Notes: generated by a model from the letters alone, not told the origin. DNA of 8,219 bases from Bacillota bacterium (GCA_023417975.1 JAEZDX010000370.1:1-8219); one strand, 5' to 3'. Positions 1-6,096 are shown, counted from the stretch's first letter. Made by a program: numbers and translations.

Positions 1-413
1 TCTACTTGTCGTATGCACTGAGCTAATTCACCAGAGATATTTGACATATCATTAGAATATACCATTCTTAAGCTCTTCATAGGGTCACAGCCTTCGAACA
101 TACAGTTTATAGCTATTTCTGCTGAGGCCTCTTCAGAGTAAAAAACAACATAATCAACAGTATCCTCCTCAGCCAACTTACAAAGAATATCGTTTTTCAC
201 TACTTCATTCATTTCCTGAAAAAAGCTGTGATTTTCATAAGCTCCGCCGAGAAATATACCTTGAGCATTTATTATTACTGCTGATGAATAATCCTTGTAG
301 CTAAATACTCTTCCCGGTACATATCCCTCAAGCACACCTCTCACAGAGATGTGATGTTCAAATTCATTAAAAAGCCCCTTCACTTTTTCATAATCATTTA
401 TTTGTAATTCCAT
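1..413 (-). CDS. GNAT-type acetyltransferase, N-terminal part (open at left edge)
   Basis: A reading frame starts at an ATG at 411-413 and stays open for 137 codons to the left edge, so the C-terminal part is outside the window. The start is well supported by AGGAGG (418-423 on the minus strand), four bases upstream. The visible protein begins MELQINDYEKVKGLF; residues about 23-36 (SVRGVLEGYVPGRVF) followed by a strand ending in LGGAY resemble the N-terminal half of the zwittermicin-type GNAT acetyltransferases (Pfam GNAT_acetyltran). Members of that group carry the acetyl-CoA-binding motif in the C-terminal half, which cannot be seen here, so activity cannot be judged. No membrane segment or signal peptide is visible. 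The gene is divergent from the AraC-type regulator at 671, with about 260 bp between them. Being a gene is well supported; the family is a moderate call made from pattern memory. Confidence 0.65.
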   Translation of the reverse strand, partial: MELQINDYEKVKGLFNEFEHHISVRGVLEGYVPGRVFSYKDYSSAVIINAQGIFLGGAYENHSFFQEMNEVVKNDILCKLAEEDTVDYVVFYSEEASAEIAINCMFEGCDPMKSLRMVYSNDMSNISGELAQCIRQV

Positions 414-432
414 AATTCCTCCTGTTATAGAT

Positions 433-455
433 GAGTGATGTTATATTCACCACTC
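433..455. promoter_or_regulatory. Imperfect dyad upstream of the left-edge acetyltransferase
   Basis: GAGTGATG and CACCACTC form an 8-bp inverted repeat with one mismatch around a 7-base AT-rich centre, 20 bp upstream of the start at 413. On the minus strand it covers TATAAC (440-445), a possible -10 box, although no good -35 lies at the right distance. It could be an operator or a small leader hairpin. The rest of 456-600 shows nothing I can name. Confidence 0.25.
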
Positions 456-604
456 TAATATTTTTAAGCTGACAAGGCTCCGAGTTTGTTAATACAATCC
501 TTACCCGTTTAGGATAGGATCAAATGTCTCTACATGCACATAAAAACTTAACTATAATACCCACTATCATTCTAACATCCATAAGCAATAAAAATAATCA
601 AATA

Positions 605-632
605 TTGCTATATATGTAAATTCTGTTATTAT
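605..632 (+). promoter_or_regulatory. Putative promoter of the AraC-type regulator
   Basis: TTGCTA (605-610) and TATTAT (627-632) are separated by 16 bp and lie about 40 bp upstream of the regulator's ATG at 671. This is a plausible vegetative -35/-10 pair. Between it and the start are AAGGGG (651-656) and GGTGA (659-663); the second sits seven bases from the ATG and is the likelier ribosome binding site. Confidence 0.45.
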
Positions 633-670
633 AGAAATGAGTATAGCACTAAGGGGACGGTGAACTTTTC

Positions 671-1564
671 ATGAACAACACACTGACAATTATAAATAAA
701 TGCTTGGAATTTATTGAAGATAATCTAAAAGAAAAGCTTACCCTTGATATAATTTCAAGTAATCTTGGCGTGTCAAAATTTCATCTGCACAGATTGTTCA
801 AAGAATTGATGGGGCAGAATCTTATGGACTACTTCAACCTACGTAAGCTGTCGTCCAGTATTACCGATTTAATTGAAACTGATTTTAGAATTATAGATAT
901 TGCTGCTGAGTATGGTTTTGATTATGAGCAAAACTATATCCGTTCCTTCAAAAAAGCTTTTGGTGTTACACCCTTAAAAGCAAAGACATCCAAGATGGAA
1001 ATAAGAATTACAGAAAAGATCGACATAAGTGAATTCACAGAGGTTCAGGAAGCGGTAATTTATCGTCCTCATTTTGTTTTCAAACCGCAATTCCATATTG
1101 TTGGCATGAAGTATAAAATATTTTTTGATGCCGATGAAACACTTGCTACCTCACTTGGTAAGAAGTTTTTCTATTCTGAGAAACATCTTATTCATGGTTT
1201 GACAGAGCCTAATGTTTATTACGGCTATACATATTGGGATGAGAATTCAACACATGACCACACATATTACATTCCCAGCGTCCGGGTATCGTCTTGCAAG
1301 CAAATCCCACAGGACATGACCTTTACCTCTATACCTTCAAACAAGTATGCAGTTTTTAAACTTATCGGCTTTTTTAATCCCGATGATATCTGCGGCAGTG
1401 ACCTTGACTCCATAATGGATTATATGTATGGAAAATGGATTATTCAGTCCGGTTACGAAATGGCAGGAAGCTATCGTTTCGAATATATAGATACAAATAT
1501 ATCAAAAGACAACTATTGCGAGCTTAATCTGTATTTACCCATCCGTACTTCCTTACATGATTAG
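671..1564 (+). CDS. AraC-family regulator with GyrI-like effector-binding domain
   Basis: The 297-residue protein has an N-terminal AraC/XylS DNA-binding domain: the first helix-turn-helix is at about residues 24-48 (LTLDIISSNLGVSKFHLHRL) and the second at about 73-101, ending in the typical AFGVTP signature. Residues about 130-292 look like a GyrI-like/Rob-type effector-binding domain, with a FHIVG strand (141-145), YAVFKLIGFF (226-235), an aromatic-rich pocket and a terminal CELNLYLPI strand (283-291). An acid at this last position (E284) is common in the fold and in relatives contacts cationic ligands; that role is inferred. Rob, SoxS-like and BmrR-type proteins of this layout sense small molecules, often drugs, and activate export or detoxification genes. 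It is transcribed toward the ABC transporter operon and separated from it by a terminator. Its targets cannot be read from the sequence. Length and domain order are normal for the group. Confidence 0.9.
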   Translation: MNNTLTIINKCLEFIEDNLKEKLTLDIISSNLGVSKFHLHRLFKELMGQNLMDYFNLRKLSSSITDLIETDFRIIDIAAEYGFDYEQNYIRSFKKAFGVTPLKAKTSKMEIRITEKIDISEFTEVQEAVIYRPHFVFKPQFHIVGMKYKIFFDADETLATSLGKKFFYSEKHLIHGLTEPNVYYGYTYWDENSTHDHTYYIPSVRVSSCKQIPQDMTFTSIPSNKYAVFKLIGFFNPDDICGSDLDSIMDYMYGKWIIQSGYEMAGSYRFEYIDTNISKDNYCELNLYLPIRTSLHD

Positions 1565-1586
1565 GATCAGAAATACTACAGAATAA

Positions 1587-1632
1587 TAAAATGCTGTTTT
1601 CTAAGTACTATTGCTTAGAAAACAGCATTTTA
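1587..1632. terminator. Bidirectional hairpin terminator between convergent genes
   Basis: A perfect 19-bp inverted repeat (1587-1605 and 1614-1632) encloses an 8-base loop. Each strand ends its stem in GCATTTTA, giving a short U-rich tail in both directions. It lies between the end of the AraC-type gene (1564) and the end of the permease gene (1707), so it can serve both. The same hairpin family, with shared flanking bases, recurs at 4313-4355. Confidence 0.75.
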
Positions 1633-1706
1633 ATATTATGATAAACTATCACGCACATCCAAGACTTCTTATATAGATCACAATAGCTATAAATACATCT
1701 CTAGGA

Positions 1707-3029
1707 CTAAGATTTAATGACTGTTTTAATATAATGTGTGCTTGTAATGTATACCACCTCAAAATAGCAAATATAAAGTATTGCAAAACAAACCATAAAT
1801 TCTCCAATTGCTTTTATCAATGAATTATTCACTGTATGAGGCAGTACCATATTCAACTTATAATTTATGAAGGGTGTGCCAATCAACAGTAAAACTAAGC
1901 ACATTAATACTGGAATAAACAGTTTTAGCATTACTTGTATTTTTATAACAGATTTAATCTGGGATTGATTCTGGCCCAGATAGTACAGTATACGGATATT
2001 CTCCAATTGCCGCTTTAAATCAATAATTTGCTGTAAAGAGAGAATGGAAAAATATATAACTATGAAAATTATAGAAATACTAATCTGCAAAAAGCCCATC
2101 CATTGCTGGCTTACATGATCAAAAACATATATTTCTTTATTTAAAAGAAGTTTTCCGACTATAAATGAAATTATTGCAAAAAGTAGGCACATACAGAAAG
2201 TAGAACTCATTAATGCACTGGTTTTAATTCCCGCTGTCATTTCTGCAATGCTGTAAAGTCGATTACCCCGGTATAAATCTTCTGATTGCGCCAATCGTTT
2301 GGATGAGAAATATGTATACATCCATTTATAGAATGTAAATATGCAGCATATCAAATGTATTGAAACTAATGAAACAATTGTGTATGCGAAGTTTTCAGAA
2401 CAAAATGCTATTCCAAATAGCAGGAGAATAAGAATAAAAATACATATACAAAACCAAATTCCCCACAATCTTTGTTTACTTTCTCCTAATGATTGATTAT
2501 GGCGATTTTCATTCATTAGCTCACAAATTTGTAGTTCGTATACTTTACTGCGCATACAAATAACAGACAGAATTTCTACCATACAGAAAAAGTAAAATGT
2601 TTGTAAAATAGTTTGTATTGTAAGTGTTAGCATAGTTTCAACACCGTGAGTCTCATTAGAGAAAAAAGCTAGATATGTGGCTGACCCAACCAGTCCTCCA
2701 AAAATAAAACATATAATTCCGATAAAAAAAAGTTCCAAAAGAAACACTTTTGATAACTTGCTCTTTTCCATACCAAGCAATAGATAAGTTGCAAATTCTT
2801 TCGATCTTTGTTTTATCATAAAAGTATTTATATAGTTCACCAAGATAACCATGATTACAACAATAAGCAACGGTAATGACACAGTTTGGAACCCTTTCTG
2901 CATACTTCCATAAATTGCGATACCGTTAGATACATATATAACTGCAATGAGAATTGTCATAGTAGCAATATAAAGCAGGTAGTTGAATATGGAGCGTTTC
3001 GCATTACGCAAAGCTAGCTTAGTATACAT
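1707..3029 (-). CDS. FtsX-like ABC transporter permease, BceB-like but lacking the large extracellular domain
   Basis: The 440-residue integral membrane protein has about ten hydrophobic segments: roughly 15-37, 51-71, 95-121, 134-158, 188-209, 214-238, 272-295, 311-334, 367-388 and 407-429. Two copies of the FtsX/MacB-type cytoplasmic motif are visible, RSKEFATYLLLGM (75-87) after segment 2 and DLKRQLENIRILYYLG (337-352) after segment 8. This two-half, ten-helix layout is that of BceB/VraG-type permeases, which export or free targets from cell-wall-active peptides. Those proteins are about 640-660 residues long and carry roughly 200 extracellular residues between segments 7 and 8; here that interval is only about 15 residues (296-310). 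The ATG at 3027-3029 is preceded by GGGAGGA inside the upstream ATPase gene, and the two frames overlap by 11 bp, so translation is probably coupled. It is the membrane partner of the ATPase at 3019-4098. The substrate is unknown; an antimicrobial peptide or lipid-linked ligand is only an analogy. Confidence 0.85.
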   Translation of the reverse strand: MYTKLALRNAKRSIFNYLLYIATMTILIAVIYVSNGIAIYGSMQKGFQTVSLPLLIVVIMVILVNYINTFMIKQRSKEFATYLLLGMEKSKLSKVFLLELFFIGIICFIFGGLVGSATYLAFFSNETHGVETMLTLTIQTILQTFYFFCMVEILSVICMRSKVYELQICELMNENRHNQSLGESKQRLWGIWFCICIFILILLLFGIAFCSENFAYTIVSLVSIHLICCIFTFYKWMYTYFSSKRLAQSEDLYRGNRLYSIAEMTAGIKTSALMSSTFCMCLLFAIISFIVGKLLLNKEIYVFDHVSQQWMGFLQISISIIFIVIYFSILSLQQIIDLKRQLENIRILYYLGQNQSQIKSVIKIQVMLKLFIPVLMCLVLLLIGTPFINYKLNMVLPHTVNNSLIKAIGEFMVCFAILYICYFEVVYITSTHYIKTVIKS

Positions 3030-4098
3030 AGCTTCCTCCCTCAGTAAGCCTTGTCATTACATCCAAAATACTTACGAAAAAAGTATGCTTATTTTCTGCT
3101 CCTCTTTCTAATACTTCTCTAATTTCTCCATCGTGCATAAATAATATCTTGTCACAATAGCTTGCCGAAAAAGCATCATGTGTAACCATTAAAATTGTTG
3201 CGGTGTAGTCTCGTCGAAACATAACCAAAGTTTCCAGCAGTTGTTTTGCTGAATGGCTGTCCAATGCTCCAGTAGGCTCGTCTGCCAGAATAATGCTTGG
3301 GTTAACTGCTATTGCTCTTGCACACGCACAACGTTGACGTTGACCTCCTGATACTTCATAGGGGAATTTACTCAACACGTCATATATTTCAAGTTTTTCA
3401 GCCAATCCATAAATGATATGCTTCACACTTTCTTTAGGAAATTGCTTAATTGTCAATGCTAAAGCAATATTTTCGTATATTGTTAATGTGTCAAGTAAAT
3501 TATATTCTTGAAAAATAAAACCTAAATGCTCTCGACGAAAAGCAGATAAATCTTCCTCCGATACTTCTGCAATATTTTGTCCGCTAATTTCAATTGTTCC
3601 ACTCGTCGCCTTATCTATGGTAGCTATCATATTTAATAGCGTAGATTTTCCAGACCCGGAAGCTCCCATAATCCCTACGAAGCTCCCTTTTGATACCTCA
3701 AAACTAACATTATTCACAGCTAAAGTCGAAGTATTTTGCGTATCATATATTTTTTTTAGATTTTGCAGTTTCAAAACAATATTAGGACTATCGAATTGCA
3801 TATGAAACTCACATTTTTCTTTACCCAACCAACTAGTAATAACTTCAAAAAGAATTTGATTAGATTTTTCTTTTAAATTATCTTCAGAAATAAGTTCACC
3901 TAGGAGCAGTTCATTTAAGGTGATTTCCAATAAGTCACATAACGGGATAAATAAAGATATGTCAGGCATAGACTTTCCGGTTTCCCATTTCGATACGGCT
4001 TTATCTGTAATCCCCAATTTCTCAGATAATTGACTTTGAGTCATACCATGAAACTTTCGGCGTGCAGCAATGAAATTTCCTATTTTTATTTGGTTCAT
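3019..4098 (-). CDS. XRE-type helix-turn-helix fused to a BceA/MacB-like ABC transporter ATPase
   Basis: The 359-residue protein has two parts. Residues about 5-65 are an XRE/Cro-CI helix-turn-helix (MTQSQLSEKLGITDKAVSKWE at about 19-39, a textbook form), followed by a helical linker to about 105. Residues about 107-340 are a complete ABC ATPase: Walker A GASGSGKST (145-153), Q-loop Q197 in FIFQEYNLLD, signature VSGGQRQR (249-256), Walker B IILADEPTGALD (269-280) and H-loop H307. The motifs match the MacB/LolD/BceA group that pairs with FtsX-like permeases. BceA proteins are about 250 residues, so the extra length is accounted for by the DNA-binding domain and linker. The start is set by AAAGGAGG nine to ten bases upstream. 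The HTH and ATPase share one continuous frame. It probably energises the permease at 1707-3029 and may also bind the operon's own promoter. The enzyme activity is well supported by motifs; autoregulation is inference. Confidence 0.9.
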   Translation of the reverse strand: MNQIKIGNFIAARRKFHGMTQSQLSEKLGITDKAVSKWETGKSMPDISLFIPLCDLLEITLNELLLGELISEDNLKEKSNQILFEVITSWLGKEKCEFHMQFDSPNIVLKLQNLKKIYDTQNTSTLAVNNVSFEVSKGSFVGIMGASGSGKSTLLNMIATIDKATSGTIEISGQNIAEVSEEDLSAFRREHLGFIFQEYNLLDTLTIYENIALALTIKQFPKESVKHIIYGLAEKLEIYDVLSKFPYEVSGGQRQRCACARAIAVNPSIILADEPTGALDSHSAKQLLETLVMFRRDYTATILMVTHDAFSASYCDKILFMHDGEIREVLERGAENKHTFFVSILDVMTRLTEGGSYVY

Positions 4099-4122
4099 AA
4101 TTTAAAACCTCCTTTCAATTTT

Positions 4123-4151
4123 ATCATATTAATATTAGTAAAAAATGTACA
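4123..4151 (-). promoter_or_regulatory. Promoter of the XRE-ABC/permease operon
   Basis: On the minus strand TGTACA (4146-4151) and TATGAT (4123-4128) are spaced exactly 17 bp apart, 25 bp upstream of the ATG at 4098, leaving room for a short leader with its AGGAGG site. The -35 matches consensus at four of six positions and the -10 at five of six. The spacer contains a run of six T. One arm of the dyad at 4149-4187 overlaps the -35 box. Confidence 0.5.
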
Positions 4152-4187
4152 CCTACTAACGGTAGAGTTGGTATGAAACGTAGGTGT
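4149..4187. promoter_or_regulatory. Candidate operator: 8-bp inverted repeat at the transporter operon promoter
   Basis: ACACCTAC (4149-4156) and GTAGGTGT (4180-4187) are perfect inverted repeats with a 23-base centre that also holds GGTAG (4161-4165), a partial third copy of the inverted arm. The downstream arm overlaps the -35 box, where a bound regulator could repress. A natural candidate ligand is the XRE domain encoded by the first gene of the operon. Alternatively, read on the minus strand, the arms could pair as a hairpin followed by ACATTTTTT, which would act as an attenuator if transcription began farther upstream. Confidence 0.4.
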
Positions 4188-4312
4188 TTTCATCATTAAA
4201 GACTAAACCCATACAATAAAATCCAGAAATATTTGTCTCTGGAATAATCTATACTGCACATTGTCCAAGTGAAAGTTTTCTCTCCATGTACTTTATTAAA
4301 CTGATGAATAAT

Positions 4313-4355
4313 AAAATGCCATTTCCTAAGTTCAACTGTTTAGAAATAGCATTTT
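4313..4355 (-). terminator. Hairpin terminator after the NUDIX remnant, second copy of a repeated hairpin
   Basis: AAAATGCCATTTCCTAAG (4313-4330) and TTTAGAAATAGCATTTT (4339-4355) form an imperfect stem with a mismatch and a bulge around an 8-base loop. On the minus strand the stem is followed by TTTTATTATT, a fair U-rich tail, so it should end transcription from the methyltransferase/NUDIX unit. It resembles the hairpin at 1587-1632, and the 14 bases GAATAATAAAATGC are identical at 1581-1594 and 4306-4319. Confidence 0.6.
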
Positions 4356-4378
4356 TCTATTCATAATTCCTTAAGTTT

Positions 4379-4588
4379 TCAACAACAAAAACATCTGCAA
4401 TCAAAAACCTCAATATCAAGCTCCAGCTCCTCTTTTATTTCTCGAATAAGCGCTTCCTCTTGAGTTTCACCAGGTTCCATTTTCCCGCCGGGAAACTCCC
4501 ACATATTTTCATAATCACCATAACTACGGCGGGTAACAAAAATACCTGCCATAAAAGCAGCTTCTATAAAGGTAGCTGTTCTAAGCAT
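4379..4588 (-). pseudogene. Truncated MutT-like NUDIX hydrolase
   Basis: A 69-codon frame contains a near-complete NUDIX box at residues 35-57 (G-x5-E-x7-REIKEE-L-E-L), which in intact enzymes binds the metal and cleaves nucleoside diphosphate-X compounds such as 8-oxo-dGTP. The preceding MWEFPGGK is typical of MutT. Intact MutT proteins are about 130 residues; this one stops 12 residues after the box, losing the C-terminal half of the fold. Near the N-terminus a strand-turn-strand seems shortened (AAFMAGIFVTRR), where relatives have a few more residues. A one-base shift in the GTTTTTG run near the end opens another 15 codons or so to a TAG at 4357-4359, directly before the hairpin terminator, so a late frameshift is possible. 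The ATG follows the methyltransferase stop by only two bases, and no good ribosome binding site is seen. It is very probably inactive as an enzyme. Confidence 0.65.
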
Positions 4589-4590
4589 AC

Positions 4591-5304
4591 TTATTCGACA
4601 ACAATCACCAACGCAAAGGATTCTAAAGCTTTAAATTCATCCTTCTTAAAGCCTCCATATAGGGAAACAATGCTAAATCCGGACATCTCAAGTAATTCCT
4701 TTAGTTCCGAGGACTTTATAGGATAAAGCAGTACGTGGTTCTCCAATTCCTCTCCTGCAACTTTTAGCACTGTTTTAAAATCCACCTTATGTTCATCTTT
4801 TAAATATTGATAGTGTCTTTCAAAAACAAGCTTTACATTCTCGTTTTCTATTGTTGGAAGGCTTTTGATATCCTTATCAAGCACTCTGTCATAGTTTACT
4901 ATTTGAAGAAGCAGCTTCCCATTGGGTTTAAGGCTTCTTTTGCATGACTTAAGAAATTTATATATTTCCTCATTGTCCTTCAAATGAACCAGGGAATTTC
5001 CTATGCAAAATATCAAATCAAATTTTTTATTCAGAATCTCTATGTCAAGCATATTCAAAACTTCGGCATCAATATTCTTATTCTTTGCTCTTATGCTTTT
5101 AACCATTTCCTCATCCAAATCAATGGCAGTAATATTGTAGCCGCTTTCGCTCAACCCAAATGAATATCCTCCGTTTCCGCAGGCTGCGTCCAGAACATCC
5201 TTCGGTGCCTCTCCTGCAATCTCCTTTATTAGATCCATCTGTGCCTTGCCGGTAGGAAATATATAATCATAATATTTAGCTATTTCAGAATAGAATTTTG
5301 ACAT
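4591..5304 (-). CDS. Class I SAM-dependent methyltransferase
   Basis: The 237-residue protein has the Rossmann-type methyltransferase core: motif I VLDAACGNGG (37-46) binds S-adenosylmethionine, the strand ITAIDLDEEM (58-67) supplies the acidic residue for the ribose (D62 or D64), FDLIFCIGNSLVHL (95-108) is the motif IV region and LKPNGKLLLQ (125-134) the motif VI region. The last hundred residues form the usual substrate-shaping part, rich in charged strands, and end AL.VIVVE. The layout fits small-molecule methyltransferases of the Methyltransf_25/11 type; the substrate cannot be named. The ATG at 5302-5304 has GAGG seven bases upstream and is the best start. It is soluble, with no signal peptide. 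The truncated NUDIX frame follows after two bases, so the two were probably one transcript. Confidence 0.85.
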   Translation of the reverse strand: MSKFYSEIAKYYDYIFPTGKAQMDLIKEIAGEAPKDVLDAACGNGGYSFGLSESGYNITAIDLDEEMVKSIRAKNKNIDAEVLNMLDIEILNKKFDLIFCIGNSLVHLKDNEEIYKFLKSCKRSLKPNGKLLLQIVNYDRVLDKDIKSLPTIENENVKLVFERHYQYLKDEHKVDFKTVLKVAGEELENHVLLYPIKSSELKELLEMSGFSIVSLYGGFKKDEFKALESFALVIVVE

Positions 5305-5329
5305 TTCATCGCCTCATTTCTTTTCATCT

Positions 5330-5352
5330 TATTATCGTTGATAATATATCAA
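5330..5352. promoter_or_regulatory. Two overlapping dyads upstream of the methyltransferase
   Basis: TATTATC-GTT-GATAATA (5330-5346) is a perfect 7-bp inverted repeat, and TTGATA-ATA-TATCAA (5338-5352) is a second, overlapping 6-bp one. They lie 26-48 bp upstream of the methyltransferase ATG, where an operator or the promoter should be; GATAAT on the minus strand could be a -10 box, but no convincing -35 is at the right distance. The second dyad faintly resembles Fur/PerR boxes without matching them. Low-complexity AT sequence can yield such dyads by chance. Confidence 0.3.
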
Positions 5353-5357
5353 ATTTC

Positions 5358-5377
5358 TAGGGAAGTCGGCTTCCCTA
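5358..5377 (-). terminator. Hairpin terminator downstream of the six-helix membrane protein gene
   Basis: TAGGGAAG and CTTCCCTA form a perfect 8-bp stem around a four-base loop, the strongest GC stem in this part of the window. On the minus strand it is followed by GAAATTTGATAT. It sits between the end of the gene at 5432 and the start of the methyltransferase at 5304, so it probably separates two transcription units. The U-tract is weak. Confidence 0.5.
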
Positions 5378-5431
5378 ATTTAATATAGCCTATTCCGTAC
5401 ATCATATTTAATAGATAATTTCCTTAAATAT

Positions 5432-5974
5432 TTACTTTTTAGGACTTAATTTGAACATTAAAATACCTATAAATAATTTTATAATTGCATCCGTAATACC
5501 GAATATAGCAAAGGATGTATTACTTAAATACAGACCGATGCATGAATTAATAATTAACAATATAGCCAGTAATAATGTCAATTTTCCATGGACTAATGTG
5601 AAAGGTATAAAGTGAATACCTACTGCTAATAAAATTAGTAACCATATAAGTCTATAATCCCCTGTCCCACTTAAAGACATACCAATTATCGAAGTAACTA
5701 CTGCAATAAATATCATTGAAAATTTAGAAGCCTTCTCCTGCAATGGAGTTGACTGTCCAATAGAAAACCTATTTCTAATTTTCTTGTTAAACATTATACC
5801 TATCATGCTTACAGCATACCCAATAACAAATATGAAAGCATTAGGATATTTATTAGTTCCGCAAATTGTTGATAATGCCATGGTAATACCTACACCTATA
5901 AGAAATAACCCACATACCCTTTGTCTTGGGTATGGATATAGAATATTACTTAATGTAGTTTTTTCTTCTATCAT
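5432..5974 (-). CDS. Six-helix integral membrane protein of unknown function
   Basis: The 180-residue protein has six hydrophobic segments, at about residues 19-37, 44-62, 85-104, 108-126, 130-149 and 152-175, and ends in LSPKK. I chose the ATG at 5972-5974 because it is preceded six bases upstream by AGGGGGGAG (5981-5989 on the complementary strand) and by an extended -10 promoter at 6013-6021. A longer frame with an ATG at 6011-6013 adds 13 residues, but that ATG overlaps the -10 box and would not be transcribed from this promoter. The middle part has the string GIHFIPFTLVHGKL (about 117-130), which may be a family signature; it recalls small Firmicute membrane proteins of the DUF6609 type, though I hold that assignment loosely. 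No catalytic motif, signal peptide or transporter signature is evident. It appears to be a single-gene unit ending in the hairpin at 5358-5377. Confidence 0.7.
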   Translation of the reverse strand: MIEEKTTLSNILYPYPRQRVCGLFLIGVGITMALSTICGTNKYPNAFIFVIGYAVSMIGIMFNKKIRNRFSIGQSTPLQEKASKFSMIFIAVVTSIIGMSLSGTGDYRLIWLLILLAVGIHFIPFTLVHGKLTLLLAILLIINSCIGLYLSNTSFAIFGITDAIIKLFIGILMFKLSPKK

Positions 5975-6012
5975 ACCAAACTCCCCCCTAAAAAATACTT
6001 TCATCAAAATCA

Positions 6013-6021
6013 ATTATAACA
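6013..6021 (-). promoter_or_regulatory. Extended -10 promoter of the six-helix membrane protein gene
   Basis: The minus strand reads TGTTATAAT, a perfect TATAAT with the TGn extension that allows a weak -35. The expected start of transcription is near 6006, giving a leader of about 30 bases that contains the GGGGGGAG ribosome binding site of the start at 5974. Confidence 0.55.
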
Positions 6022-6096
6022 TGTCTCGATTTAGCATAAAAGCATTCGCTATTTGTTAAACGCGATCATAGAAGGAGGTCATATTGATTTGAATAA

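Noticed and set aside
497..515. ATCCT/AGGAT mini-hairpin in the 414-670 intergenic region as a riboswitch piece
   Set aside because: The stem is only five pairs and no aptamer core or terminator follows on either strand.
3617..3805. Plus-strand frame of 62 codons inside the XRE-ABC gene
   Set aside because: It lies wholly opposite the Walker A region of the ATPase, has no ribosome binding site and no recognisable domain; it is a shadow frame.
4460..4726. Plus-strand frame of 88 codons across the NUDIX/methyltransferase junction
   Set aside because: It is antisense to two genes with clear motifs and has no translation signal or family likeness.
5784..6059. Plus-strand frame of 91 codons antisense to the membrane protein gene
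   Set aside because: The opposite strand has a coherent six-helix protein with promoter and ribosome binding site; this frame has neither.
6071..6091. Orphan ribosome-binding-like GAAGGAGGT on the plus strand with a TTG nine bases on
   Set aside because: The frame from that TTG stops after about 20 codons and runs antisense to the hydrolase remnant. It may be a leftover of a deleted gene but cannot be supported.
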